A program made the position numbers and the translations under genes. DNA of 64,000 nucleotides. Source: Marinobacterium nitratireducens. Its GTDB lineage: Bacteria; Pseudomonadota; Gammaproteobacteria; Pseudomonadales; Balneatricaceae. Below are positions 1 through 8,980 of this stretch, piece after piece. The stretch's first letter is position 1; each line of letters starts with the position of its first letter. Location: the NCBI RefSeq assembly GCF_014645375.1, contig NZ_BMLT01000007.1:62001-126000 (forward strand), read 5' to 3'. The notes under the pieces are model-generated. The model was not told the DNA's origin. It saw only the letters and a list, made by a program, of their open reading frames with translations, and made no database searches.

Positions 1-786
1 ATCTACATAACTGTTGCATCCAAAGTACAACGGGAAACGGACCTTCGACCCTACTTGCTGGGCGCTATCATACTTACATGGAGCGGCTTCTGCCCATTCC
101 CTCTGATGAGCTGGCTTTCCTGCCAGATCATCGTTGCCGGCCGGACCAATATCGTATTCGAAATCTTTGAATGGTTCGACAAACTCTGGTGGGCACGTAT
201 AGGGATGATGAGGCTCATCATATGAAAGTACTAACAGAAAAGGGTCAGATCCATCATGGTTCTTAAGGAAGTCTATACCCCGGTCGGAAATACGATGACC
301 CCAGGTAAAGTCCTCTTTGACATCACGACTTTTCAATTTTTCCAGAGTGTCGCCACCTTTACGCCAGAACGTAATCTCTTCTTCCGTAAGGTTGTCGAGG
401 TAGTTCTTGCCATCGTACCAATATTCACTCTCCCAGCCCCTACCGACTTCACCGGTTCCAAAATAGTCGTGACCTTCGAGATGCCACTTGCCTACATAGG
501 GGGTACGATAACCGAGATCCCGAAAGCGCTCGCCCATCGTCTTTACGTTATCACTTAGCGAAAGGTTATTGGTCCATGAACCTGTGCTGTGCGAATAAAT
601 CCCGGTAAAAATTCCAGCTCGAGCAGGCGTGCACAGTGGGTTAGTCGTATAGCCTCGCTCAAATTTGACACCTTCCTTTGCAAGTCTATCTATGTTTGGC
701 GTGCGCAGGTTCTGACCACAATACGACCCAACCATGTTCGTGGCCTGGGTGTCGGTCATAATGAAAATAAAATTGGGCTTCGTCAT
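1..786 (-). CDS. Sulfatase, YidJ-like (C-terminus beyond window)
   Basis: Hydrolyses a sulfate ester; the substrate is unknown. The ATG is the complement of 784-786 and 262 codons are open to the left edge. The N-terminus has the metal-binding strand NFIFIMTDTQATNM. The formylglycine motif is CTPAR at about residues 55-59 in NPLCTPARAGIFTG, a Cys-type site matured by formylglycine-generating enzyme. GKWHLEGHDYFGTG and SYDEPHHPYTCP carry further active-site residues. From memory the sequence resembles E. coli YidJ more than choline sulfatase or common arylsulfatases. No signal peptide is visible, so it is probably cytoplasmic. It has its own promoter and a copy of the TetR-type operator 33 bp upstream, which places it in the neighbouring regulon. 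Family confidence is high, substrate unknown. Confidence 0.93.
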   Translation of the reverse strand, partial: MTKPNFIFIMTDTQATNMVGSYCGQNLRTPNIDRLAKEGVKFERGYTTNPLCTPARAGIFTGIYSHSTGSWTNNLSLSDNVKTMGERFRDLGYRTPYVGKWHLEGHDYFGTGEVGRGWESEYWYDGKNYLDNLTEEEITFWRKGGDTLEKLKSRDVKEDFTWGHRISDRGIDFLKNHDGSDPFLLVLSYDEPHHPYTCPPEFVEPFKDFEYDIGPAGNDDLAGKPAHQREWAEAAPCKYDSAQQVGSKVRFPLYFGCNSYVD

Positions 787-818
787 CGGGGAACTCCAGT
801 TTGCATTCGTCAGTAATA

Positions 819-864
819 ACTAACTAGTTAGTGCATTATTATCAGAATCGATCTGTCGTGTCAA
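819..864 (-). promoter_or_regulatory. Promoter and TetR-type operator for the sulfatase gene
   Basis: On the minus strand TTGACA (859-864) is followed after 17 bp by TAATAA (836-841), a good sigma70 promoter. The perfect 14-bp palindrome ACTAACTAGTTAGT (819-832) lies just downstream of the -10, over the expected start of transcription. It matches the core of the operator repeated through the first 34 kb, which implies repression. Confidence 0.75.
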
Positions 865-1480
865 TTGTTGCCATGTCATCCAGGTAGATCAGCGAAGCGT
901 CACCTTTACTTTTGGATAGTGTAGATTCCTGAAGCGTTAGAAGCAGGCGGGTTGCTAAAACGGGACAGTATTGGTGGTCACGATGGACTGAGCGTAGGTG
1001 TCCGGTTCCCGCTGCTCGGGCGGCGGGCGGCGGGCGGCGGGTGGCGCCAGACAATCCGAGACGCCGCACTTCGCCCCAGTACACGTCATCAAGCTGGACA
1101 ATACCGCTGATGGGATTGCGGTCGTCGGCGGTATGACATCCCCGGGAGCCGCTTGTGTTCTGCCATCCAGGCGACGTCGTCGTTAACGCCCGTCAAGCAG
1201 CGCTTCAGCTCCATATCCGAGATGACCTGCCGGCCTACGCTGGGTTGGCAGGTGCAGGGCCTGGAGCCAGTTGGTCGGCGGCAGCTTGGTGCAGGCTATA
1301 TGGCGTTGCCATTCGACGTTGCCTGGTACCAGCGGTGCATTGCCGCACGACTCCGCAGGGTAGAGCTTTTGCCTGAACCCTCTTTTTACGATGCCCGCAT
1401 CTTCTGAGATCTTGCATCCATAATTGTGAATGTAGCGTTGGCATGACTACGGCCACTGCTACGGATGATCAAGTAAGGTA
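865..1480. other. Intergenic stretch with no recognisable gene
   Basis: About 600 bases between the divergent sulfatase and TTT transporter genes. The centre (1000-1200) is unusually GC-rich with GGC/GGGC runs. Short open frames exist on both strands, but none has a plausible start signal or familiar sequence. I see no RNA gene here. Confidence 0.5.
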
Positions 1481-1536
1481 TTGACATTTCACCATAGGGA
1501 GGGCAACCTATTAGTAACTAACTGATTAGTTAGTTA
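1481..1536 (+). promoter_or_regulatory. -35 box and TetR-type operator upstream of tctC
   Basis: A perfect -35 TTGACA (1481-1486) precedes the operator at about 1513-1536 (AGTAACTAAC, centre TG, then ATTAGTTAGTTA). No clear -10 box is seen at the usual spacing. The core half-sites match the repeated operator of the cluster. Confidence 0.6.
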
Positions 1537-1604
1537 GGTCTGGAGCCGGTGGGCGCTTCTACTGGGTTAGATGCTTGGCGATAGCTAATAAGGAGAAGAA
1601 AAGT

Positions 1605-2624
1605 ATGGGCATTAGAAACATTTTCGCGACAGGTATTTGTGCTGCAACGACAGTGGTATTGGCCTCACTGGCAAGTGGTCCCCTGCAGGCAGATGAATTT
1701 CCAGAGCGTCGAATCCAACACTACTACCCCTGGAATGCCAGTGGAACGACATTCGCTGCTAGCCAGATCATCGCCGAGGCTATGGGGGAAGAGCTGGGTG
1801 AAAAGATGGTGGTGCTTTCCAAGCCAGGCGCTAGCGGCCAGAATGCCTTTAAAGCAGCCATGAATGAGCCTGCAGATGGTTATACGACTATCGATGGTTA
1901 CCAGGCACCATTGATCATGGGGCCGCTGAATGGTGATGCGGGCTATACATTCCGTGACTTCACTCCGTTGCATTTCTCGCATTCTTTCAGTATGGCTCTG
2001 GTTTCGCGGGCAGATGAGACACGCTGGAGCGATCTGACCTCCTTTATCGAGTACGTGAAAGCTCATCCTGGGGAAACCCGTTATTCTGGTGGGCCCGAAG
2101 TGGCAATGCCCCATATGGTTGGGGCCAAGCTGATGCAGCATTCCGACTCGGTTAGTCGACATGTGCCATATGCCGAGGCTAACGATGCTGTGAAAGATCT
2201 GCGTAGCGGTATCTTGGACTGGATGGTGGTGACACCGGGGATTTATAAGGCCAACGAATCGAAACTTCGGGTCGAGGTCGTACTGTCCGATAATCCTGCT
2301 TCTAGCGAGTGGTATAACGGTGCCAAGACAATCAAGGATTACGGTATCGACTTTGGTCTCACCGGAATAGGCTCTTTGGGTTGGACTTGGTGGCTTGTCG
2401 CAAAAGACACGCCGGACAACGTTGTAGCCGTGCTTCGTGATGCGCAGGCCAAAGCGCTGAATCGTCCTGATGTACGTAAGAAAGTCTCCGAGCTAGGCTT
2501 TGTGCTGAATGGTTATACCGCGGACCAGTACGAAGATGTTGTTTCCAGCGCAGAGGAACAAGTGAAAACTGCTGTGGCTGCACTCAGTTGGGAAAAGTCT
2601 AAAATTCAAGAACTTAATAAGTAA
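1605..2624 (+). CDS. tctC: TTT transporter substrate-binding protein (TctC/Bug family)
   Basis: Periplasmic receptor of a tripartite tricarboxylate-type transporter; family members usually bind carboxylates. The protein is 339 residues with a Sec signal peptide ending near SGPLQADEFPERRI. The ATG at 1605 is preferred over the upstream TTG (1575) because AAGGAGAAG lies directly before it. The Bug-family pattern is visible in FPERRIQHYYPWNASGTT, a KPGASGQNAF loop and DGYTTIDGYQAP. It is first of a tctC-tctB-tctA operon under the TetR-type operator at 1513-1536. The ligand cannot be read from sequence. Confidence 0.9.
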   Translation: MGIRNIFATGICAATTVVLASLASGPLQADEFPERRIQHYYPWNASGTTFAASQIIAEAMGEELGEKMVVLSKPGASGQNAFKAAMNEPADGYTTIDGYQAPLIMGPLNGDAGYTFRDFTPLHFSHSFSMALVSRADETRWSDLTSFIEYVKAHPGETRYSGGPEVAMPHMVGAKLMQHSDSVSRHVPYAEANDAVKDLRSGILDWMVVTPGIYKANESKLRVEVVLSDNPASSEWYNGAKTIKDYGIDFGLTGIGSLGWTWWLVAKDTPDNVVAVLRDAQAKALNRPDVRKKVSELGFVLNGYTADQYEDVVSSAEEQVKTAVAALSWEKSKIQELNK

Positions 2625-2680
2625 GTCTACATTAAACCCTGTGGCTAACCAGTTGCAGGGTTTATGTATTGGGGGTACAA

Positions 2681-3187
2681 GTGAAATCATTAAGATCGGG
2701 TGAGGCGGTAGTATCGACTCTTTTCCTTGCGTTGGGGGTATGGGTTATTTACCAGACTCTAACGACTTTTGATGACGCTGGAGTCGCGGGTGGAGATGCT
2801 CTTTCTGATAGCGCTCTGTTTCCGAGAATAGCTGCCTGTATAATGATATTTCTAGCATTGGTGAATATCATTAAAGTATTTTTTAACCGGGATCTGAGTT
2901 CAGGTGAGTTTGACTCTGAAGAGCATGATAAAATCAGTCCTGATCACTTAATAAAGGGACTTTTGTGTGTTGTCGTATTTGTTGTATATCTGCTTGTATT
3001 AAAAAGCGTGGGCTACGACGTGGCGACACCGGTTTTAATGGCGTTGCTTTTCTATATCCTTGGAGCTCGCTGGTGGAGTTCATGTCTGCTGGGCCTGTTT
3101 TCTTCCATCGCAATGTCTCTGTTTTTTGAGCAGGCGCTGGATGTCATATTGCCTGTCGGAATTATGGGTTTGAATTTTAATTTCTAG
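2681..3187 (+). CDS. tctB: TTT transporter small membrane subunit (TctB family)
   Basis: Small integral membrane subunit of the TTT transporter, about 168 residues. Four hydrophobic helices are visible: around VVSTLFLALGVWVIYQ, FPRIAACIMIFLALVNI, LLCVVVFVVYLLVL and the TPVLMALLFYILGARWW to SSIAMSLFF region. Start choice is uncertain: GTG at 2681 has a GGGGG stretch just upstream, while an in-frame TTG at 2669 would add four residues. It lies 56 bp after tctC and 14 bp before tctA, consistent with one transcript. Confidence 0.85.
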   Translation: MKSLRSGEAVVSTLFLALGVWVIYQTLTTFDDAGVAGGDALSDSALFPRIAACIMIFLALVNIIKVFFNRDLSSGEFDSEEHDKISPDHLIKGLLCVVVFVVYLLVLKSVGYDVATPVLMALLFYILGARWWSSCLLGLFSSIAMSLFFEQALDVILPVGIMGLNFNF

Positions 3188-3201
3188 CGGTTGGACTGAT
3201 C

Positions 3202-4713
3202 ATGTTTGATAATGTCTCCTCTGGGTTTGAGTTGTTTTTTACGCCGTCTGGTCTGGCGTTGACAGCATTGGGATGTTTTCTGGGGCTGGTTATCGGTGTA
3301 TTGCCAGGTCTGGGGCCATTAATGGGAATTATTCTGCTGACGCCGGTTGCGTTCTATTTGGAACCGGTAGTCGGTATGGGGTTGTTAATCGCCATCTATG
3401 TTGGCGGTAGTTGTGGTGGTGCAATCTCAGCCATTCTCCTGCGTATTCCGGGTACGCCCCTCGCTGCAGCCACCTTGCTGGATGGCTATCCCATGGCGCA
3501 AAAGGGTCGCGCGGCCGAGGCTGTCGGTCTGGCCATATCTTCATCAGCCCTTGGTGGTTTGATTGGTGGTGTGGTGTTGATATTGCTGTCGCCGGTCCTG
3601 GCGGATTTTGCACTGAATTTCGGTCCTTTTGAATACTTTGCACTCACGCTGCTGGGAATGATCAGTATTGCTGTTGTTTCCCGTGAGTCAACATTGAAGG
3701 GTTTAATGGCTGCTTGTTTGGGATTGTTGCTGGCAACAGTTGGGGCCGATAAATTTACCCAGTTTAACCGTTTTACATTTGATTCGGATTTCTTGCTGGC
3801 TGGATTTCATCTTGTCGCAATCATCGTGGGGCTGTTTGCGTTTTCAGAAGTGTTTCGTGAGATTGAGAGTGGCGGCCTTAATACAAGCAAGAAAGTTGGG
3901 TCGGTGCGAGTATCATTCTCTTCGATAAGACAGGTGATCAAGAATCCTATTAATCTGACGCGGTCTAGTCTGATAGGTACCTTCTTTGGGGCCCTACCCG
4001 GCGCAGGTGGAGTCATTTCCTCCTTCACCTCGTATGCAGTAGCGAAAGCACATGCCAAGCCCGGCGAGCACTATGGTGAGGGTGAGGCAGGTGGCGTGAT
4101 TGCGACTGAGTCGGCGAATAATGCCTGCTGTGGCGGTTCGTTGATACCTTCACTCGCTTTGGCTGTACCAGGGGATGCTGTCTGTGCGGTTCTGATGGGA
4201 TCCCTTATCCTGTTGGGCTTTTTCCCGGGGCCTGATTTGTTCGAAAAAAATGGGGATGTCGTCGGCGGGATATTCTTGGCTTATATTTTTGCAAATATAG
4301 TACTCATTTTTATCGGTATCTGGTTGGCACCTGTATTTTCGTCCGTTGTTAACCTGAAAAAGAGGTACCTCATTCCGATCATAGTGCTGCTGTCAACTGT
4401 AGGTACTTATTCGCTACAGTCATCGATGTTCGACTTGTGGACCATGCTGCTTTTTGGTGTGGTGGGATATTTTCTGAGAAAATATGACTTCCCGTTGGCG
4501 CCGGTTGTTATTGGTCTTGTTCTGGGTCCGCTTTGCGAAGAAAACCTGAGGCGATCTCTTATATTTTCTGGCGGTGACTATGGTGTATTTTTTGATCGAC
4601 CGATAAGTGCGACAGTTATGCTTATTAATGTTGCACTTCTTATGTTGATTTTTATGCCTAAAAAGTTAAAACCACTTAATTTCCTGTCGAAAATGGCTCG
4701 TCGCAAGACATGA
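3202..4713 (+). CDS. tctA: TTT transporter large membrane subunit (TctA family)
   Basis: Main permease of the TTT transporter, 503 residues, normal for the family. Typical TctA features are the N-terminal GCFLGLVIGVLPGLGPLMG glycine/proline motif, the matching GTFFGALPGAGGVISSF repeat in the middle, and many membrane segments. It follows tctB after 14 bp and is last in the operon; an inverted repeat follows at 4732-4768. Together with tctC and tctB it forms a complete transporter. Confidence 0.93.
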   Translation: MFDNVSSGFELFFTPSGLALTALGCFLGLVIGVLPGLGPLMGIILLTPVAFYLEPVVGMGLLIAIYVGGSCGGAISAILLRIPGTPLAAATLLDGYPMAQKGRAAEAVGLAISSSALGGLIGGVVLILLSPVLADFALNFGPFEYFALTLLGMISIAVVSRESTLKGLMAACLGLLLATVGADKFTQFNRFTFDSDFLLAGFHLVAIIVGLFAFSEVFREIESGGLNTSKKVGSVRVSFSSIRQVIKNPINLTRSSLIGTFFGALPGAGGVISSFTSYAVAKAHAKPGEHYGEGEAGGVIATESANNACCGGSLIPSLALAVPGDAVCAVLMGSLILLGFFPGPDLFEKNGDVVGGIFLAYIFANIVLIFIGIWLAPVFSSVVNLKKRYLIPIIVLLSTVGTYSLQSSMFDLWTMLLFGVVGYFLRKYDFPLAPVVIGLVLGPLCEENLRRSLIFSGGDYGVFFDRPISATVMLINVALLMLIFMPKKLKPLNFLSKMARRKT

Positions 4714-4731
4714 ATCGAAAATTACTGCGTA

Positions 4732-4768
4732 AATCAACAACCACTCGCTTTGACGGTGGTTGTTGATT
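4732..4768 (+). terminator. Hairpin after the TTT operon
   Basis: A perfect 13-bp inverted repeat (AATCAACAACCAC at 4732-4744, mirrored at 4756-4768) with an 11-nt loop, 19 bp after tctA. No T-run follows, so it may be a weak or factor-assisted terminator, or only an mRNA-stabilising hairpin. Confidence 0.5.
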
Positions 4769-5214
4769 GAGCAGACCCGACTCAGGCCGGGCGGGCTGTT
4801 GCCTGCATACGGATGCAGGCGCATTACCCAATACCACCCCCCCGGGGTTTGTGAACTGATGCGACCTGCCGTCAGCGGGGTTGCAACCAGGGGATTTCGC
4901 TCTTATCCCGTACATCCATCCCGCACGTCATGCTTGTTGGCCAGCGTTTTCACCTTATCCTCGCCTTCTCGTCGAGGTCGGCTATTCAACACTACAGACA
5001 GCGCCAGGTCGACCAGTTGATGCGGTTTTTCAACCGGTAAATCGATCACGGCAGTGTACTGATCGACTGTGGCTTTCGTGTCCTATTTACAGGACGCGGC
5101 GCCCTAGTGATTAGCCTTTTTCCATTATTTATGTCTCCAGAACGAATCCGGCCGCTTTGGGTATCGGTGGGATATACCGGTCTTAATTACTTATCGGAAG
5201 TCAGGTTTATGGTG
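4769..5214. other. Intergenic stretch with a possible gene remnant
   Basis: No complete gene is visible. On the minus strand about 65 codons are open (roughly 5084 down to 4875) with a coding-like composition, including VDQYTAVIDLPVEKPHQLVD, but there is no start codon with a ribosome-binding site. It may be the 3' remnant of a lost gene. I do not recognise the family. Confidence 0.25.
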
Positions 5215-5271
5215 TTGATAACCGCTATTAAGAGTGCTATAAATATCGGCACGAAATAACTAGTTAGTTAT
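5215..5271 (+). promoter_or_regulatory. Promoter and TetR-type operator for the porin gene
   Basis: TTGATA (5215-5220), a 17-bp spacer and TATAAA (5238-5243) preceded by TGC (extended -10) form a good sigma70 promoter. The operator AATAAC-TA-GTTAGT (5255-5268) lies just downstream. The promoter is nearly identical in sequence and layout to that at 12032-12060 before the ABC transporter. The mRNA leader would be about 235 nt. Confidence 0.75.
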
Positions 5272-5487
5272 ATGTTGCTTTTAAAGGGTATTTATAAATT
5301 CAGCGCCTCTGATGTTGGAACTGTAACTGCGAGTATCAGGCATAGATAGCTTGCGAACGTTGCTCGTTAATATTTTTTCCATTAGTCGTTGGGGCTGTAT
5401 CGGTAGCTTTTCATTAAGAGCGCTAATAGGTTCCGTGAAAGGCTGTAACTCACCACTTATAAAATTAAATAAATAAGGGAACTCCCG

Positions 5488-6456
5488 ATGAAAAAGGCAC
5501 TAATCACTCTTGCAGTCGCTGGCGCGATGTCGGCATCTGTTACAGCTCAAGCCGATGCTACCCTCTACGGTGTGACTGAAACAAGGTTGCAGTTTGTAGA
5601 CGGTCAGGATGCAAACCTATACGTCGATAAGGCACAGTTGGGCGTTAAGGGAGCTGATGCGCTGGAGAACTGGGATGGTGTTGAGGCTCGATTCCAGATC
5701 GAATGGCGGTTCGACGCTAACGGTAGTGATGACGATGCCGCTTTCCAGGGCAACGCTGTGAACGATGTGCAATTGCGAAAAGCAAACGTCAGCCTGGAAG
5801 GGGATTTCGGTATCGTGGAGTTAGGCAGGCAGGACAACCTTGGAGCGGCTATTAAGAAAGCCGATATCTTTATTAGCTCCAAGCATAATGCTAAATCGCC
5901 TGACCGCGTCGGCAACGCGGCGTATTACGTGACGCCCAGAATGAGTGGTTTCGAAGGGTATGCTGGCCTTGTGATTGACGCTGCGGGTAGCGACAAGGAA
6001 AGTGATGTCGACGCCTGGCAGCTCGGCTTCAACTATAGTCTCTCTGCACTGGACCTGTCTGTTGCCTACACAGAGGTAGACGGCAACTACGACAACGGTG
6101 CTATTGATCATTCTGGCGGCGATGACATCGAACTGTGGGGTGTTGGCGCCACGTACTCGATTGCCGACCTGCAGCTGTATGGTACCTACGAACATCAGGA
6201 GCAGGCCGGCGCCGAAGATGAAATGTTCTTCCTGAGTGCGGCCTATACGATCGGTAATACCCAACTCAAAGCCGGCTACAACAAGAACTACGTTGCCGGA
6301 GGTGGCAACAACGATTTCGACACCTATGCGTTTCAGGTCGCGCATGCGTTGGGCAAAAAAGCTTCGGTTAAAGCGGAGTACTCTGTGAAGGATCTGGATA
6401 ACTCCAGCCAGGATGACGTTGATTACATTACGCTAAGCTACGCTCTCGCATTCTAA
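5488..6456 (+). CDS. Gram-negative outer-membrane porin
   Basis: General porin of the trimeric 16-strand family, 322 residues. It has a Sec signal peptide (MKKALITLAVAGAMSASVTAQA), begins the mature part with DATLYGVTETRLQF, has repeated amphipathic strands, and ends in phenylalanine (TLSYALAF) as required for outer-membrane assembly. GELGRQD-type text appears as GIVELGRQDN, typical of this family. AAGGGA lies upstream of the ATG. The TetR-type operator in its promoter suggests it admits the regulon's substrate. A strong terminator follows. Confidence 0.92.
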   Translation: MKKALITLAVAGAMSASVTAQADATLYGVTETRLQFVDGQDANLYVDKAQLGVKGADALENWDGVEARFQIEWRFDANGSDDDAAFQGNAVNDVQLRKANVSLEGDFGIVELGRQDNLGAAIKKADIFISSKHNAKSPDRVGNAAYYVTPRMSGFEGYAGLVIDAAGSDKESDVDAWQLGFNYSLSALDLSVAYTEVDGNYDNGAIDHSGGDDIELWGVGATYSIADLQLYGTYEHQEQAGAEDEMFFLSAAYTIGNTQLKAGYNKNYVAGGGNNDFDTYAFQVAHALGKKASVKAEYSVKDLDNSSQDDVDYITLSYALAF

Positions 6457-6562
6457 CGATTTGCATTTGCGCGGATCAGAATAAATATTATCGTTTTCGC
6501 GTAATAGTCAGTGGTAGTTGTTGCTGATTATTAAAAATTGCGAAAATTATTGTTCCCTTCTC

Positions 6563-6598
6563 AGCACGGCAGGATCATTCCTGCCGTGCTGCTCTTTT
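6563..6598 (+). terminator. Rho-independent terminator after the porin
   Basis: A perfect 12-bp stem (AGCACGGCAGGA at 6563-6574, TCAT loop, mirrored arm 6579-6590) followed by GCTCTTTT. Confidence 0.85.
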
Positions 6599-6730
6599 GA
6601 CATAGCTTTCGGCAGATAATATAGAAGTTTGGCCGAAACAACTGTCGTCTTTTTCAGTGTTTGCCATGCATCGCTAGCGAGCCAGGATCCCTGTGCTCAC
6701 AGCATCTGATTTTCAAAGTTGTAGAGTGAT

Positions 6731-7022
6731 TGCCGGCCAGATTGGGACAGCTGCGAAGCACAGGAACCGCCGCCTTCTGCTGTTCGGATGGCAGCTGCTG
6801 GGAGACGAACACGGCGTCGTGGCCGCCCTCGGCCGCCAGTCGGTTGAACAGTTCGGTGGAGCGGATCTGACGGATGCACGAGAGACACCCGTGTCGCGCG
6901 GGTAATGTGCAAAAAAAGCGGGGCCCATAAGATTCATTCAGGCTCCTTGGTGATTGCTCGGCAGGCCTCCGGTCACCAGGGTGCGTACAATTCGACCGAT
7001 ACTCTCTTCGGCAAGGCGCCTG
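6731..7022 (-). pseudogene. Decayed partial copy of the aroE-like/SDR junction
   Basis: Bases 6731-6876 match 10823-10968, the N-terminal coding part of the shikimate-dehydrogenase-like gene, with about three mismatches. The translated text RSTELFNRLAAEGGHDAVFV is shared. Bases about 6905-7015 then resemble in order the gene's start region and pieces of the upstream SDR gene (CGGTCACCAGGGTGCGTACA and CTTCGGCAAGGCG), with internal deletions. The copy lacks most of both genes and cannot encode either. It lies just past the end of the TRAP operon whose first two genes are the intact copies, suggesting a local duplication that decayed. Confidence 0.8.
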
Positions 7023-7062
7023 TAGAACCCTTCCAGAGGGCACAATGCTTGATCACCACACG

Positions 7063-7093
7063 GAGGCTTGCCCGGTACCAAGGGGCAAGCCTC
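7063..7093 (-). terminator. Hairpin at the end of the TRAP operon
   Basis: An 11-bp inverted repeat (GAGGCTTGCCC 7063-7073 with GGGCAAGCCTC 7083-7093) immediately after the dctM stop codon. No T-run follows on the minus strand, so termination strength is uncertain. Confidence 0.45.
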
Positions 7094-7108
7094 GAGGCTG
7101 CGTTTCTA

Positions 7109-8389
7109 CTAGCTGATAAGCAGGTTGGGCAGGAAGGTGATGATCTGCGGGACAAGCAGCATCAACCCAAGAGATAAAAGTAGCATGACGAAGAAGGGCA
7201 GCGAGGCCCAGAACACCCGTTCGATCGGCAGGTTGGAGACCATGGCCACACCGTAGAGGGCGATGCCGACGGGTGGCGTGATCAGTCCGACGACGCACAT
7301 GATGCAGAACAGAACGCCCAAATGAATCGGGTCGATCTGAAAGGCCGTGACCAGCGGCATCACCGCCGGAACCAGCATCAGAATGATCGGTGTCGCATCC
7401 ATGAAAAGTCCCAGAAACAGCACCACAGCCAGTATCAGCAGCATCACCACCGTCTTGCTGTCGGTCAGTTCGGTGACCGAAGCCGCCAGCAGCTGGGGAA
7501 TCTGTTCGCGCGCGATCACCCAGGCGTCCAGACCGGAGATACTGACCACCAGCATCAGGGCGCCGACCGCGGTACCGGTGCTGAGCAGGGTTTGATACAG
7601 GGTCTTCCACTCGATCTTGCGATAGACGAGACCGAGAAGCAGCACGTAGACGACGGCGACGACACTGGCTTCGGTCGGGGTAAAGAGGCCTGTGAAAATG
7701 CCACCTATGATGATGATCGGCGTCATCAGCACCAGTAGCGACCGGCTGAACGCGGTCGCCAGGCGTCGCCAGCAGAAGGCCTCTCCTTTGGGGTACTGGC
7801 GCCGCCAGCTCAGATAGGCCACCGTCAGCAGCAGAAAGCTGGACATCAGCAGGCCCGGCAGTACGCCACCGACGAAGAGTTTTCCGATCGAGACGTTGGC
7901 ACTGGCGCCGTAGATAATCATGATGATGGAGGGGGGGACTACAGGCGCCAGCGTCGCGGACGACAGCGTCACGGCGGCGGCGAATGAGGGGTCGTAGCCA
8001 CGGTCTTTCATTGCCCGTACGGTAATGGTGCCGACACCAACGGCGTCTGCGGCCGCGGAGCCGGACATGGCGGAGAAGATCATCGATGCCTTGACTGCGA
8101 CAAAGCCTAGCCCGCCCCGGATATGACCGACAAGTGCCTGAGCCAGGTCGAAGATGCGGGTTGTCGCATCGAACTGGTTCATCAGCCGGCCGGCCAGCAT
8201 GAACATCGGCACGGCCAGCAGGATCGATTCGTTGACGGTGCCGATCAGGCGCTGCGGTGCCAGGGCCAGAGGGATGCCCTTGCTCCAGAGGTAATAGATC
8301 GCGGGCGTGCCGAGTACGACGAAGATCGGTGCTCGCAGCAGCAATAGCGCGACGGTCAGTATAAAGACGAGGCTGGTGGGTTCGAACAT
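7109..8389 (-). CDS. dctM: TRAP transporter large permease (DctM family)
   Basis: Main membrane subunit of a TRAP transporter, 426 residues, about 12 membrane segments. Characteristic elements are the start FEPTSLVFILTVALLLLRAP, the GSAAADAVGVGTITVRAMKDRGY segment (here cut to AAADAVGVGTITVRAMKD), SSATLAPVVPPSIIMIIYG and GLITPPVGIALYGVAMVSNL. It uses an ATG at 8389 with GGAGATT upstream. It is last in the minus-strand operon SDR, aroE-like, dctP, dctQ, dctM, controlled from the divergent promoter region near 11.9 kb. The substrate is probably an organic acid, but this is not shown by sequence. Confidence 0.95.
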   Translation of the reverse strand: MFEPTSLVFILTVALLLLRAPIFVVLGTPAIYYLWSKGIPLALAPQRLIGTVNESILLAVPMFMLAGRLMNQFDATTRIFDLAQALVGHIRGGLGFVAVKASMIFSAMSGSAAADAVGVGTITVRAMKDRGYDPSFAAAVTLSSATLAPVVPPSIIMIIYGASANVSIGKLFVGGVLPGLLMSSFLLLTVAYLSWRRQYPKGEAFCWRRLATAFSRSLLVLMTPIIIIGGIFTGLFTPTEASVVAVVYVLLLGLVYRKIEWKTLYQTLLSTGTAVGALMLVVSISGLDAWVIAREQIPQLLAASVTELTDSKTVVMLLILAVVLFLGLFMDATPIILMLVPAVMPLVTAFQIDPIHLGVLFCIMCVVGLITPPVGIALYGVAMVSNLPIERVFWASLPFFVMLLLSLGLMLLVPQIITFLPNLLIS

Positions 8390-8416
8390 GATTCGGAATC
8401 TCCGTGGACAGTGCCG

Positions 8417-8917
8417 TCAGGTCGCTAAGGCGTCGCCGACATGGCGTCGGTTGAACAGCATGACAAGGGTATGGAAGACCATCAGTGCCATTCCCGCAGG
8501 CATTGCCAGCGTCTGTACACTTGCGGGTATCTGCAGTACCGGCAGGATCGCCCCCGAGCCCGACAGCACTGCCCTGAACCCGACCCAGGCCAGGGTCAGG
8601 ACAAAGAGTGCGACAACGCCGTCGACCAGGTAGCCGGCGATTGACTGGGCGCGTGGAGGCAGGGCGTCATACACGAGGTCGACGACAAAGTGCTGGGCGT
8701 GATAGAGCGCATGGGCGGCGCCGACAAAAACCAGCCAGGCGAAGAGGATACGCGCCAGTTCTTCGGTGAAGTCGAGGGGCTGGTCCAGCAGAAACCTGAA
8801 AAGTACCTGCAGAAACAGATCCACGATCAACGCCGTCATGGCCAGGGCGATGAACAGCCCCTCAAGATGAAGAATGCGGTGTTCGAGCCAGTTGAGAGAG
8901 TTGGCAAGAGCTTTCAA
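8417..8917 (-). CDS. dctQ: TRAP transporter small permease (DctQ family)
   Basis: Four-helix small membrane subunit, 166 residues, with the DctQ signature DFTEELARILFAWLVFVGAA. The start appears to be TTG at 8917, with GAGGT about nine bases upstream. It sits between the receptor and the large permease, 27 bp before dctM, which is the classic TRAP order. Confidence 0.92.
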   Translation of the reverse strand: MKALANSLNWLEHRILHLEGLFIALAMTALIVDLFLQVLFRFLLDQPLDFTEELARILFAWLVFVGAAHALYHAQHFVVDLVYDALPPRAQSIAGYLVDGVVALFVLTLAWVGFRAVLSGSGAILPVLQIPASVQTLAMPAGMALMVFHTLVMLFNRRHVGDALAT

Positions 8918-8980
8918 TGTGCGATACCTCTGTAAAGGTGTCGCGACCGTCGCAGAGTGCGCCGGTCGCAGTGGCGGGCA

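Noticed and set aside
1000-1200. GC-rich repeats suggesting a structured RNA or repeat array
   Set aside because: The repeats are irregular and too short; I could not find a consistent fold or unit.
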